Numbered from the stretch's first letter, positions 7,821 through 16,376 are shown. The stretch: DNA of 18,026 nt from Rhizobium sp. Q54 (GCA_945865855.1 CAMBES010000009.1:1-18026); one strand, 5' to 3'. The notes: generated by a model not told the origin, from the sequence alone. Translations and numbers: made by a program.

Positions 7821-8774
7821 CTACTTCAAATAATTTTCAGGATTCACCGCGTCTCTTCCCTTCCGCAAGCCGAAATAAAGTTGTGGAGAATCAACATTTC
7901 CAGTTGAGCCAACTAAGCCGATTTTTCCGCCTTTCGCAACTTTTTCACCACGCTTCACTGTCCAGTTTTTTAAGTGTGAATAAGCAGTGATCCAGCCACC
8001 AGAATGTTTGATAATCACAAGATTTCCGTAGCCCTTCAACTCGTTGCCAACATAAGCCACAGTTCCTTCTTCAGCCGCTTTTACATCCGCACCTTCTTTG
8101 GCCTTAATATTGATTCCATCATTGTAAAGACCCCCAGTTTTTGGTCCGAATTTTGAAACTACTTGCCCGCGTATTGGCCAAGAGAAGTGATTTAATTTAT
8201 CGAGCGTGCGCTCAACGAATCCTGGATTTTCTGCGGCCGGTTCGGGTTTTTTTATTTCAGTTTTTTGCGCAGTTTGCACTGAGTCAGCAGAATTTTTAGA
8301 AATCTTAATTTTTTCTCCGAGCTTGACCGAGTAAGGCTCTTGCAAGCTATTCATCTCAACCAGCTGGTTTAATTTCATTCCGTAAAGTCGCGAAATTGAG
8401 TAAAGAGTATCTCCTGCAGCAACTTCATGATAGGTCGCCGAAGGAATAGATAAAAGGTCTCCCGGCTTAATTATGTAAGATGTGCCTAAGTTGTTTTGTG
8501 TAATCAAGTCACGAACAGAAACCTGATATTTTCTAGCGAGAGAATGAAGAGTGTCGCCGGCAGCAACGATAATTTTTTGACCAGGTTCGCGACTTTGTAT
8601 AGATTTCTCCGCCACGTTTTTTCGCGCTAAATCGCGATATTTTTCTTTATTGTCTTTGTTATTTTTGCCGTAGTTGGTTTGGCTGTTATTCACGATCAGA
8701 GCGGCTTTTCTTTGGCTACAAGCAAAAGAGAAAGTCAGTGCAAAAATTAGTGTTAGTTTTATCCAGAATGTCAT
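7821..8774 (-). CDS. LysM/LytM-domain cell-envelope protein (NlpD/DipM-like), zinc site degenerate
   Basis: The 317-residue protein starts with a signal segment ending FSFAC at Cys19. This is an imperfect lipobox, so it is either a lipoprotein or a cleaved exported protein. Two LysM peptidoglycan-binding domains lie at about 68-111 and 115-159, each with the GDTL core. A linker rich in Lys, Pro and Ala leads to a LytM/M23 domain at about 198-317 containing GYGNLVIIKHSGGWITAYSHL and GLVGSTGN. The M23 zinc ligands are largely lost. The HxxxD site reads N218-DGI-N222, and the His of the final HxH region is Tyr300 (LYFGLR); His267 remains. As in NlpD and EnvC, this suggests an activator of cell-wall amidases during division rather than a hydrolase. 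The start at 8774 is 23 bases from the divergent pilD start. Confidence 0.85.
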   Translation of the reverse strand: MTFWIKLTLIFALTFSFACSQRKAALIVNNSQTNYGKNNKDNKEKYRDLARKNVAEKSIQSREPGQKIIVAAGDTLHSLARKYQVSVRDLITQNNLGTSYIIKPGDLLSIPSATYHEVAAGDTLYSISRLYGMKLNQLVEMNSLQEPYSVKLGEKIKISKNSADSVQTAQKTEIKKPEPAAENPGFVERTLDKLNHFSWPIRGQVVSKFGPKTGGLYNDGINIKAKEGADVKAAEEGTVAYVGNELKGYGNLVIIKHSGGWITAYSHLKNWTVKRGEKVAKGGKIGLVGSTGNVDSPQLYFGLRKGRDAVNPENYLK

Positions 8775-8797
8775 TGATCAGCTAAAAAATTTTCCTC

Positions 8798-9607
8798 ATG
8801 CAAATTCTCTCTCAACTAAGTCACGAAATGCAAATTTTTTTCGTGATTATACTTGGATTAATATTTGGCAGCTTCGGAACCCTTGTTAGTTATCGTTTGG
8901 CGCACAAGCAGCCGATCGGTTTTACGCGCTCTAAATGTTTGAGTTGTGGCTATATTCTTAAGGCTTGGAATTTGATCCCGATTTTTTCTTGGCTCTTTCA
9001 GCGCGGCAAATGCAGCGGTTGTCATGCTAAAATTTCTCTGCGTTATCCGCTAATTGAATTAGTTTTTTTACTTTCCTTTTTGCTAATTTTTTTCGCGCTC
9101 GGACAAAATCTTGACGCCAAAACTTTTCTCTACTTTGCGATTGCTGGCACGATGATTGTGATGGTTGTTGTTGATCTCGAAGAATATTTTATTCCCGATT
9201 CAACTCAGTATTTTTTAGCAATACTCGCGACAATTTCTCTAATTATGCAAGGCGGCACAGGAGCGGTATTGGCCAATATTCCAGACGCTTTTCTTTTTCT
9301 AGGATCAGGAATTGCTCTCTGGACATTTTTTCATTTCGCCGCCGGAGTTGACGCACTCGGAATTGACGACATTAAATTCTTTTTCATCGCCGGATTCATG
9401 CTTGGTACAAAAAATATTCTTACCTTCATGTTACTCAGCGGAGTCTTCGGAGTTTTGTTTGGTGGACTCTGGCAGAAATTCAAGAAAGACTCAACCTTCC
9501 CATTCGCGCCAGCAATATGCTTGTCGGCGCTCGTATGTTTAATCTTCCAGAAAAAAATAAATCCCGTTGATCTGCTTGGATCGATGCTTTTCTTCAATAA
9601 TTTTTAA
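8798..9607 (+). CDS. pilD: Type IV prepilin peptidase / N-methyltransferase PilD
   Basis: This is an inner-membrane aspartic protease that cleaves and N-methylates prepilins and pseudopilins. It has 269 residues, as usual for the family. GSFGTLVSYRLAH near residue 24 opens the methyltransferase domain, and four zinc-binding cysteines follow (C47, C50, C72, C75, in CLSCG and CSGCH). Catalytic Asp126 is in DLEEYFIPD. The second catalytic site, normally GxGD, reads G188-I-D-D191, so the aspartate is kept but the second glycine is replaced. Several hydrophobic helices are evident. An alternative start at Met11 (8828) would still keep all motifs. It is divergent from the LysM/LytM gene and ends five bases before purB, so it is probably cotranscribed with purB. 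No pilin or secretion gene adjoins it. Confidence 0.9.
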   Translation: MQILSQLSHEMQIFFVIILGLIFGSFGTLVSYRLAHKQPIGFTRSKCLSCGYILKAWNLIPIFSWLFQRGKCSGCHAKISLRYPLIELVFLLSFLLIFFALGQNLDAKTFLYFAIAGTMIVMVVVDLEEYFIPDSTQYFLAILATISLIMQGGTGAVLANIPDAFLFLGSGIALWTFFHFAAGVDALGIDDIKFFFIAGFMLGTKNILTFMLLSGVFGVLFGGLWQKFKKDSTFPFAPAICLSALVCLIFQKKINPVDLLGSMLFFNNF

Positions 9608-9612
9608 CGCCA

Positions 9613-10929
9613 ATGATTCCTCGTTATTCACGTCCTGAAATGGTCAAAATTTGGTCACAGGAAAATAAATATAATATCTGGTTCGACATTGAAATTTATG
9701 CGCTCGAAGCACTTGAAGAATTAGGTGTTGCGCCGAAAGGAACGGCGATACGCATTCGCGAAAATTTTCTAAAATCTGGCGGAAAATTTGATGCCAATCG
9801 CGTTGATGAAATTGAGTCTGTAACTAAGCATGACGTGATTGCATTTCTCACGCACTTGGCGGAATTGGTCGGAGAAAATTCGCGTTTTGTTCATTACGGA
9901 ATGACCAGTTCTGATGTGCTTGATACCTGCCTTTCTGCTCAGCTTGCACAGGCTTCTGATATTCTGATTGATGATCTCGAGCGTCTTCTCGCCGCATTAA
10001 AAAAACGTGCATTTGAACATAAAAATACAGTTTGTGTTGGGCGTTCGCACGGCATCCACGCTGAGCCGGTGACTTTTGGTTTAAAGCTCGCTCGTTTCTA
10101 CGCTGAGTTTGAAAGAAGCCTAAAACGACTCAAGGTTGCCAAAGAAGAAATATCGGTTTGCGCCATATCTGGCGCAGTTGGAACTTTTGCCAATGTTGAT
10201 CCATTCGTGCAAAAATATGTCGCCGAAAAACTTGGTTTGGATGAAGAGCCAATCTCAAGTCAGGTAATTCCAAGGGATCGTCACGCGGCTTATTTCGCAG
10301 CCTTGGGCGTGATTGCTTCTTCTGTAGAAAATCTTGCAATCGAAGTTCGTCACTTACAAAGAACGGAAGTTTTGGAAGCGGAAGAATTTTTCTCGAAAGG
10401 CCAAAAAGGCTCGTCAGCAATGCCACACAAACGTAATCCGGTTTTGAGCGAAAACTTAACTGGCTTGGCAAGAATCGTGCGAAGCGCCGTTGTTCCTGCG
10501 CTCGAAAATGTTGCTCTTTGGCACGAGCGCGACATTTCACATTCTTCGGTTGAACGCATGATTGCTCCCGACGCTACAGTGACGCTAGATTTTGCGCTTA
10601 ATCGCTTAGTTGGATTAATCGATAATCTCGTTGTGCATGAAAAAAATATGCAGAGAAATCTCGACCAACTCGGTGGTTTAGTTTTTTCACAACGCGTGCT
10701 TTTGGCCTTAATTTTCGATGCAAAAATCTCGCGTGAAGATGCTTACAAAATCGTTCAAACTAACGCGATGAAAATCTGGTCTGGAGAATCAAAAAGCTTC
10801 TTGGAGCTGCTAAAAAATGATCCAGAAGTTTCACAAAAACTAACTCCGCAAAAGCTCGAAGAAATTTTTGACATGACTTACCATACCAAAAATGTGGATC
10901 ATATTTTCAAACAAGTTTTCAAATCGTAA
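9613..10929 (+). CDS. purB: Adenylosuccinate lyase PurB
   Basis: PurB catalyses two fumarate-releasing steps of purine synthesis: SAICAR to AICAR, and adenylosuccinate to AMP. The protein has 438 residues and belongs to the fumarase/aspartase superfamily. It starts with MIPRYSRPEMVKIWS, close to other PurB N-termini. TSSDVLDTCLSAQL and GRSHGIHAEPVTFG (catalytic histidine region near 146) are present. The superfamily signature GSSAMPHKRNP at 266-276 contains the flexible-loop serine. All expected catalytic elements are visible. It follows pilD by five bases, with no Shine-Dalgarno sequence before the ATG, and is separated from recQ by a hairpin element. No other purine gene is in the window. 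Confidence 0.96.
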   Translation: MIPRYSRPEMVKIWSQENKYNIWFDIEIYALEALEELGVAPKGTAIRIRENFLKSGGKFDANRVDEIESVTKHDVIAFLTHLAELVGENSRFVHYGMTSSDVLDTCLSAQLAQASDILIDDLERLLAALKKRAFEHKNTVCVGRSHGIHAEPVTFGLKLARFYAEFERSLKRLKVAKEEISVCAISGAVGTFANVDPFVQKYVAEKLGLDEEPISSQVIPRDRHAAYFAALGVIASSVENLAIEVRHLQRTEVLEAEEFFSKGQKGSSAMPHKRNPVLSENLTGLARIVRSAVVPALENVALWHERDISHSSVERMIAPDATVTLDFALNRLVGLIDNLVVHEKNMQRNLDQLGGLVFSQRVLLALIFDAKISREDAYKIVQTNAMKIWSGESKSFLELLKNDPEVSQKLTPQKLEEIFDMTYHTKNVDHIFKQVFKS

Positions 10930-10935
10930 TTGTTT

Positions 10936-10986
10936 GATGCTTCTTAGATCCAAGCCTGGGCAGGGATCTCGAAGAGGCGAAGCATT
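10936..10986. repeat. Palindromic element after purB (divergent family copy)
   Basis: Nested inverted arms are present: ATGCTTC (10937-10943) with GAAGCAT (10979-10985), and AGATCC (10946-10951) with GGATCT (10964-10969). The core 10947-10974 aligns by eye at roughly 22 of 28 positions with the GGATCCCCGCCT...GGGGATGACG type of element seen after plsC. It begins six bases after the purB stop and has no T run. It probably influences the 3' end of the purB mRNA. Confidence 0.45.
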
Positions 10987-11000
10987 CACCAAATTAATCA

Positions 11001-12803
11001 ATGAGCCCAACCCCAAAAAAACTCCTAAAAAAAATCTTCGGCTACGGTGAATTTCGTGGTGAGCAGGAAAAAATAATCGACAGAGTAATTGCCGGAAAAA
11101 ATGCTTTTGTCTTGATGCCAACGGGCGGCGGCAAGTCGCTTTGTTATCAAATTCCAGCTCTATGTTTGGATGGTGTGGCGATCGTGATTTCGCCGTTGAT
11201 TGCTTTGATGCAAGATCAAGTCAGTGCGTTGAATCAACTTGGCGTGAGTGCGGCGGCGATTAATTCTAATATTGATTTTAGAGAGATTTTAGAGACGAAA
11301 AATCTGCTCGCAGAAAATAAGTTAGACCTTCTTTACGTTGCTCCTGAGCGCTTACTTACCGAAGAATTTATCGAGCTACTTTCGCGCACAAAAATTTCAC
11401 TTTTCGCGATTGATGAAGCGCACTGTGTTTCGCAATGGGGACATGATTTTCGTCCTGTTTACACGGGCTTAAAAGTTCTCGCTGAAATTTTCCCGAAGGT
11501 GCCGCGAATCGCTCTAACCGCCACTGCGGATGCGGCGACACGAAAAGATATTATTGCTGGATTAGCGCTCGAAGATGCAGAAATTTTTATCGCTGGATTT
11601 GATCGTCCAAATATAAATTACACAATTACGCCGCGCCAAAATGGCCGCAAACAATTGCTCGATTTTATTCGCGCGAATCATGCTGGTCACAACGGAATCA
11701 TTTATTGCTTGTCGCGCAAAAACACCGAAGAAGTCGCGGGATGGTTGAAGGAAGAAGGCTTTAATGCTTTCGCTTACCACGCCGGAATGGATGCAAAATT
11801 ACGTCAAAAAAATCAGGAAAAATTTTTGTTGCGTGACGACGTAATTATGGTTGCGACCATCGCTTTTGGCATGGGAATCGACAAGCCTGATGTGCGCTTT
11901 GTTGCACATTTGAATGTGCCAAAAAACATTGAATCCTATTACCAAGAAACTGGTCGCGCAGGTCGAGACGGCTTGCCAGCTAATGCCTGGATGTCATTTG
12001 GGCTTAACGATATTGCGGTGCAGAGAAATTTTATCGAGGAGTCAGATGCGGAAGAAAATCAAAAAAGAATTGAGCGACAAAAATTAAATTCGCTGATTGG
12101 CTTGTGTGAGGCCGCTACTTGTCGCAGACAAATTCTTCTCGAATATTTTGGCGATTCTTCGGGGTCTTGTGGCAATTGTGACAACTGCTTGAATGCGCCT
12201 GAAACCTTTGATGCGACTATCGCCGCGCAGAAAGCGATTTCCTGCGTTCACCGAACTGAGCAAAGATTTGGCGTTGGATATTTAATCGATATTTTGCTCG
12301 GTATTGCTGATGAAAGAGTGAAGAATTTTAATCACCACAAAATCAGCACATTCGGCATCGGCAAAGAATTTAGTAAGGTGGAGTGGAATAGTATTTTCCG
12401 TCAACTTGTGGCGATGAATCTGTTGAAGGTTGATATTAGCGGTTTCGGCGGTTTGAAAATTACTGAATCTGGCCGAGAATTTTTACAGCAAAAAAAGACG
12501 ATTCAGTTGCGCAAGCATAGTGGCAAAAAATCTGGTGGCAAAAAAGAAGAGAAAAAAGCGAAGGTTATTTTTGAATTAGGTGACGAGAGCGAGAATGAAT
12601 TATTCGTAAAACTCAAAGCAAGAAGGTTAGAAATAGCCAGAGAACAAAATGTTCCGCCTTATGTCGTCTTCCATGACAAAACTTTGATTGAGATGATTAA
12701 ATCGCGTCCGCAATCTCTGGATGACTTAACAAAAATTAGCGGTGTTGGTGAAGGAAAGATGAAAAAATATGGGAAGATATTTTTAGAATTAGTTCGAGAG
12801 TGA
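11001..12803 (+). CDS. recQ: ATP-dependent DNA helicase RecQ
   Basis: RecQ unwinds DNA 3' to 5' in recombination and stalled-fork repair. The protein has 600 residues, close to E. coli RecQ. Motif 0 is FGYGEFRGEQ (13-22) and Walker A is PTGGGKS (40-46). The DEAH box is in FAIDEAHCVSQWGHDFRP, and the helicase C-domain has AFGMGIDKPDVRFVAH and QETGRAGRDG. The zinc-binding cysteines are in the CRRQILLEYF...CGNCDNC region. A winged-helix RQC domain follows, and a C-terminal HRDC domain has PPYVVFHDKTLIEMI and ISGVGEGKMKKYG. A lysine-rich linker (HSGKKSGGKKEEKKAK) separates the last two domains. The ATG at 11001 lies in an AT-rich context without a Shine-Dalgarno sequence. It is flanked on both sides by palindromic elements. 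Confidence 0.97.
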   Translation: MSPTPKKLLKKIFGYGEFRGEQEKIIDRVIAGKNAFVLMPTGGGKSLCYQIPALCLDGVAIVISPLIALMQDQVSALNQLGVSAAAINSNIDFREILETKNLLAENKLDLLYVAPERLLTEEFIELLSRTKISLFAIDEAHCVSQWGHDFRPVYTGLKVLAEIFPKVPRIALTATADAATRKDIIAGLALEDAEIFIAGFDRPNINYTITPRQNGRKQLLDFIRANHAGHNGIIYCLSRKNTEEVAGWLKEEGFNAFAYHAGMDAKLRQKNQEKFLLRDDVIMVATIAFGMGIDKPDVRFVAHLNVPKNIESYYQETGRAGRDGLPANAWMSFGLNDIAVQRNFIEESDAEENQKRIERQKLNSLIGLCEAATCRRQILLEYFGDSSGSCGNCDNCLNAPETFDATIAAQKAISCVHRTEQRFGVGYLIDILLGIADERVKNFNHHKISTFGIGKEFSKVEWNSIFRQLVAMNLLKVDISGFGGLKITESGREFLQQKKTIQLRKHSGKKSGGKKEEKKAKVIFELGDESENELFVKLKARRLEIAREQNVPPYVVFHDKTLIEMIKSRPQSLDDLTKISGVGEGKMKKYGKIFLELVRE

Positions 12804-12810
12804 GACAATT

Positions 12811-12894
12811 ATTCCTAGATCAAGGAATATGCGAGAATGACGTGTAAAGCACTTACTTCCAATTTTATCCCTGCGTAGTCGGGGTTCCAAGAAG
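12811..12894. repeat. Degenerate two-part palindromic element after recQ
   Basis: Two half-elements are visible. 12815-12842 (ending AGAATGACG) aligns at about 18 of 28 positions with the reverse half of the element after plsC. 12864-12894 (TATCCCTGCGTAG and onward to CCAAGAAG) aligns at about 23 of 31 with the forward half. A short ATTCCT/AGGAAT palindrome overlaps the first half (12811-12828). The copy begins seven bases after the recQ stop. I found no promoter I trust in this gap. Confidence 0.5.
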
Positions 12895-12913
12895 AGTTCA
12901 ACAAATAAAAATC

Positions 12914-13591
12914 ATGAGATACAGCGCCAACCTAAACATTATCCTTAAAGCTATCGACAAGGCATCAATGCATATGCCGCGTGACTTAACCGAGCTTGAG
13001 CATTTGCAATCAAACCCAGCTTCGGCAGAAAAATTCGCTGCCGCTTGTTACCGTAAAGTGAAACAAATGTTGATCGAGGATCTCGCGAAAGTTCGCCCAG
13101 AGTTTAATCTTATTTTTGCTGATGGGCAGAAGATGATTAACGTCGAAAATGCCGAATATTCTTACATTATTTATCCTATTGACGGCTTCTCAAACTTAAT
13201 GCGCTCTAACACTGATTTTACTGTGGCTATAGCACTTGAGCATCGCAATAAAGAAGGTGAAAGAGAGGCGATCTCGGTGGCGATTAGCAAGATTTTTGGC
13301 GGTGAACTTTACTACTGCGAAAAGGGTTTTGGTGCTTATTTAAATAATCGTCGCATTCGTGTTTCGAAAAGAAATTCTGGAGAAATTTTAACTTCAAGCG
13401 AGCTGGAACATTCTTCGCGCAACTACGGCTGTCGAACTCTCACTTTGGCCTATCTTGCTGCTTCACGTCTTGAAAGAGCGGTATTTAGCAAAGAAGATTA
13501 CGAATTATTAAAGCCATTCCTTCTTTTGATTCGCGAGGCTGGAGGCAGGATTGTCGAAGATGAAACCTCGGTCTCCGTCTTTAATGTTTAA
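12914..13591 (+). CDS. Inositol-monophosphatase-family (SuhB-like) protein, probable pseudoenzyme
   Basis: The N-terminal pattern SANLNIILKAIDKAS...RDLTELEHLQ, the central YPIDGFSNLM (from residue 87), KGFGAYLNNRRIRVS, LTLAYLAASRLE and LLLIREAGG (EAGG at 208-211) match alphaproteobacterial SuhB in order. Active SuhB uses a GEE-type glutamate, the two aspartates of DPLDGT and the aspartate of WDxAAG for metals. Here the glutamate region reads FADGQ, the first aspartate is Tyr87, the Thr after DG is Phe, and the WD site reads as KEDYELLKP. Only Asp90 is clearly kept. At 225 residues it is some 30-40 shorter than usual, mainly between ILTSSELEHS and YGCRTLTLAY. Phosphatase activity is therefore unlikely. 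A non-catalytic role, as known for E. coli SuhB in rRNA antitermination, is a hypothesis. Its end overlaps the xseA start by eight bases. Confidence 0.8.
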   Translation: MRYSANLNIILKAIDKASMHMPRDLTELEHLQSNPASAEKFAAACYRKVKQMLIEDLAKVRPEFNLIFADGQKMINVENAEYSYIIYPIDGFSNLMRSNTDFTVAIALEHRNKEGEREAISVAISKIFGGELYYCEKGFGAYLNNRRIRVSKRNSGEILTSSELEHSSRNYGCRTLTLAYLAASRLERAVFSKEDYELLKPFLLLIREAGGRIVEDETSVSVFNV

Positions 13592-14834
13592 TGTTCCTGA
13601 ATTTACGGTTTCAGAATTTTCGCGCTCGATAAAACGCACGGTTGAAGATGCTTTTGGTTACGTTCGTATTCACGGCGAAATTTCTGGATTCAAAAAAGCA
13701 ACTTCTGGGCATCTTTATTTTGCACTCAAAGATGAAAATGCGCTGATTTCGGCTGTGTGTTTCCGCGGTGCGGCGAGTGGAATTTCTTTTGAGATTGGCG
13801 ATGGTTTACAAGTTTGTGCATCAGGAAAAATTACCACTTACGAAGGAAGATCGAATTACCAAATCATTGTAGAAAAAATAGAAATCGCTGGTGTTGGCGC
13901 AATTTTAGAAATGATCGAAAAACGTCGCCAAAAACTCTTTGCCGAAGGTTTGTTCGATGCGATTCACAAAAAACCAATTCCGTTTTTTCCAAAAATTATT
14001 GGCGTTATTACTTCGCCAACCGGCGCAGTGATCGAAGATATTAAGCATCGCGTTGAGGCTCGCTGTCCTGCTCACATCATGCTTTATCCAAGTGCGGTGC
14101 AAGGCGAGAAAGCAGCAGCGGAAATAATTTCTGGAATAAAATATTTTAACTCGCTCAAGAAAAATCGCCCAGATGTTTTGATCATCGCAAGAGGCGGAGG
14201 AAGCTTTGAAGATCTGCTCTGTTTCAGTGATGAGAATTTAATTCGTGAAGTTTTTAAATCAGAAATTCCGCTAATTTCTGCAGTTGGTCACGAGGTTGAT
14301 ACGACTTTAATTGATTATGTTTCTGACCTGCGTGCGCCTACACCAACAGCGGCTGCAGAGTTTGCTACGCCAGTTTTATCTGAACTAAAATCTCAGCTAA
14401 ATTTTTATTCTGAAAAGTTAGAATTTATTCCAGAAAATTTTCTCAATCAAAATATTTTGCGCTTAAAAAATCTTCAGCGCTATTTGCTTGATCCGCGTAA
14501 AATCATTGAACAAATTAGTGAAAGATTGCGGCGGCTACAAATTTCAAATGAGTTAATTTTTTCAAAAATAGATTCAGAAAAACGTAAAGTTTCATTTGCC
14601 TTCGAGCGAATAAATTCAAGGCTAGAGCAACGCATAAAAGAAAATTTGACCAATCTAAATAGTTTGGGAAAGATCTTGGCTACTAACCATTACCGTGAAA
14701 TTTTAAAACGCGGATTTGCTCTGATAAAAAATTCTTCAGGCGAGCCATTATTTTCAATTGAGAAGGTAAAAATAGAGCGAGAAATCATCGTTGAGATGAG
14801 TGACGGTGAGGAAAAATTTGTGAAAAATATTTAA
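13584..14834 (+). CDS. xseA: Exodeoxyribonuclease VII large subunit XseA
   Basis: XseA is the catalytic subunit of exonuclease VII, which degrades single-stranded DNA together with XseB. I place the start at ATG 13584, giving 416 residues, because NVPEFTVSEFSRSIK is the family N-terminus. A start at 13560 or further upstream would add residues buried in the previous gene. The OB-fold domain contains VRIHGEISGFKKATSGHLYFALKD. The nuclease core shows GVITSPTGAVIEDI, IIARGGGSFEDLLCFSDE and AVGHEVDTTLIDYVSDLRAPTPTAAAE. The C-terminal part is a long charged, probably helical region ending with the REILKRGFALIKNSSGEPLFS element. The eight-base overlap with the upstream SuhB-like gene indicates translational coupling. 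xseB is not in the window. Confidence 0.96.
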   Translation: MFNVPEFTVSEFSRSIKRTVEDAFGYVRIHGEISGFKKATSGHLYFALKDENALISAVCFRGAASGISFEIGDGLQVCASGKITTYEGRSNYQIIVEKIEIAGVGAILEMIEKRRQKLFAEGLFDAIHKKPIPFFPKIIGVITSPTGAVIEDIKHRVEARCPAHIMLYPSAVQGEKAAAEIISGIKYFNSLKKNRPDVLIIARGGGSFEDLLCFSDENLIREVFKSEIPLISAVGHEVDTTLIDYVSDLRAPTPTAAAEFATPVLSELKSQLNFYSEKLEFIPENFLNQNILRLKNLQRYLLDPRKIIEQISERLRRLQISNELIFSKIDSEKRKVSFAFERINSRLEQRIKENLTNLNSLGKILATNHYREILKRGFALIKNSSGEPLFSIEKVKIEREIIVEMSDGEEKFVKNI

Positions 14835-14840
14835 CATTTC

Positions 14841-14913
14841 TTGGATTTTCTCTTTCGCAGAGATGACCAAACAAGTAAGTAAAAACGTCATCTCTGCGAA
14901 GGTGGAGATCTGG
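14841..14913. repeat. Long palindromic element after xseA
   Basis: TTCGCAGAGATGAC (14854-14867) and GTCATCTCTGCGAA (14887-14900) are perfect 14-base inverted arms around a 19-base loop. Pairing continues outward with wobbles and few mismatches to about 14841/14913. The sequence fits the same family as the element after plsC (GTCAT-pyrimidines-GCG-purines). It starts six bases after the xseA stop and could terminate, process or stabilise transcripts, but no T run follows it. Confidence 0.6.
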
Positions 14914-14944
14914 AAATCTTTCAAGAAACTTTAAACTTAATTCT

Positions 14945-16354
14945 ATGACTAACTCAGCAAAAAAATTTGACGTTTGTGTAATCGGCGCTGGACCAGGAGG
15001 CTATGTTGCCGCTATTCGCGCAGCGCAGCTCGGACTTAAAGTTGGCATTGTTGAAGCCGATCAATTAGGCGGAATTTGCTTGAACTGGGGCTGCATTCCA
15101 ACCAAGGCTTTATTGAAGTCGGCGGAAGTTAACCACCTTCTTCACAATCTTGAGCAATTCGGATTTTCAGCAGAAAAAGTTAAGTTCGATTTCACTAAAA
15201 TTATCGAGCGTTCACGTGCAGTTTCTAAGAAATTAAGTGGCGGAATTGCGGGCTTGATGAAGAAAAATAAAATCGAAGTAATTAATGGTTTTGCAAAATT
15301 TTTAGACGCAAAAAAAATCGCAGTTGGTAACGAAGAAATTGAAGCGACTTATTTCATCATTGCCACCGGAGCTAGAGCCCGGATTATTCCAGGCATGGAG
15401 CCAGATGTTGAGAATATTTGGACTTACCGCGAAGCAATGACACCAAAAGCACTTCCAAAATCTTTGTTAGTTGTTGGTTCTGGTGCGATCGGAGCTGAAT
15501 TCGCCTCCTTTTACAAAAACATGGGCTCTGAAGTTACGCTCATCGAAATGGCAGAAAATATTTTGCCAGTTGAAGACGAAGAAATTTCTAAACTCGCGCG
15601 TAAATCTTTCGAAAAACAAGGAATTAAAATTTATACTTCTGCTGCTCTAAAATCTTTGAAAAAAGGCAAGGATTCAGTTACTGCAACAGTTGAAATTGCT
15701 GGAAAGCTAGAAGAAATCACGGCTGAGAAAGTCATCATGGCTGTAGGCATCGTGGCCAATATCGAAAATCTCGGACTCGAAAAAACTAAAGTAAAAACAG
15801 ACAAGGGTCGAGTTATTGCCAATGGATATTTAGAAACTGCTGAAGCAAATATTTTTGCAATTGGTGACGTTGTTGGCTCACCTTGGTTGGCTCACAAAGC
15901 TTCGCATGAAGGCTCAATTGCGGCAGAAAAAATCGCGAGCAAACTTGGCAAATATGACGCAAAAAAAATTCATCCGATCAAAATCGAAAATATTCCGGGC
16001 TGCACTTATTCAATGCCACAAATCGCTTCGGTGGGCTTGACTGAAAAGAAAGCAAAGGACGCTGGCAAGAAAATTAAAGTTGGTCGCTTTCCTTACATGG
16101 CCAATGGTAAGGCCATCGCCGCCGGTGAAAGCGAGGGCTTAATTAAAGTCATTTTTGACGAAAAAACCGGAGAGCTTTTGGGTGCGCATTTAATTGGCGC
16201 AGAAGTTACAGAAATGATTCAAGGTTACGTGATTGCGAAACAAGCCGAGCTCACCGAAGAGGATTTAATGCATACAATTTTTGCTCATCCAACAATGTCT
16301 GAGATGATGCATGAAGCTGTTCTGGATGCTTACGGAAAAGTGATTCACTTTTAA
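14945..16354 (+). CDS. lpdA: Dihydrolipoyl dehydrogenase (E3)
   Basis: E3 reoxidises dihydrolipoamide on the pyruvate, 2-oxoglutarate or branched-chain dehydrogenase complexes, passing electrons through FAD and a disulfide to NAD. The protein has 469 residues. The FAD motif GAGPGGYVAAIRAAQLG starts at 14 and the redox disulfide is C45-C50 in GGICLNWGCIPTKALL. The NAD motif is in GSGAIGAEFASFYKNMGSEV, and AIGDVVGSPWLAHKASHEG is the second FAD contact. The catalytic His448-Glu453 pair is in AHPTMSEMMHEA at the C-terminus. The start at 14945 leads directly into the FAD domain, with no Shine-Dalgarno sequence (TAAACTTAATTCT). No E1 or E2 gene adjoins it, so which complex it serves cannot be told here. 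Confidence 0.96.
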   Translation: MTNSAKKFDVCVIGAGPGGYVAAIRAAQLGLKVGIVEADQLGGICLNWGCIPTKALLKSAEVNHLLHNLEQFGFSAEKVKFDFTKIIERSRAVSKKLSGGIAGLMKKNKIEVINGFAKFLDAKKIAVGNEEIEATYFIIATGARARIIPGMEPDVENIWTYREAMTPKALPKSLLVVGSGAIGAEFASFYKNMGSEVTLIEMAENILPVEDEEISKLARKSFEKQGIKIYTSAALKSLKKGKDSVTATVEIAGKLEEITAEKVIMAVGIVANIENLGLEKTKVKTDKGRVIANGYLETAEANIFAIGDVVGSPWLAHKASHEGSIAAEKIASKLGKYDAKKIHPIKIENIPGCTYSMPQIASVGLTEKKAKDAGKKIKVGRFPYMANGKAIAAGESEGLIKVIFDEKTGELLGAHLIGAEVTEMIQGYVIAKQAELTEEDLMHTIFAHPTMSEMMHEAVLDAYGKVIHF

Positions 16355-16376
16355 GTAATTCTTAAGATTAGCCACG

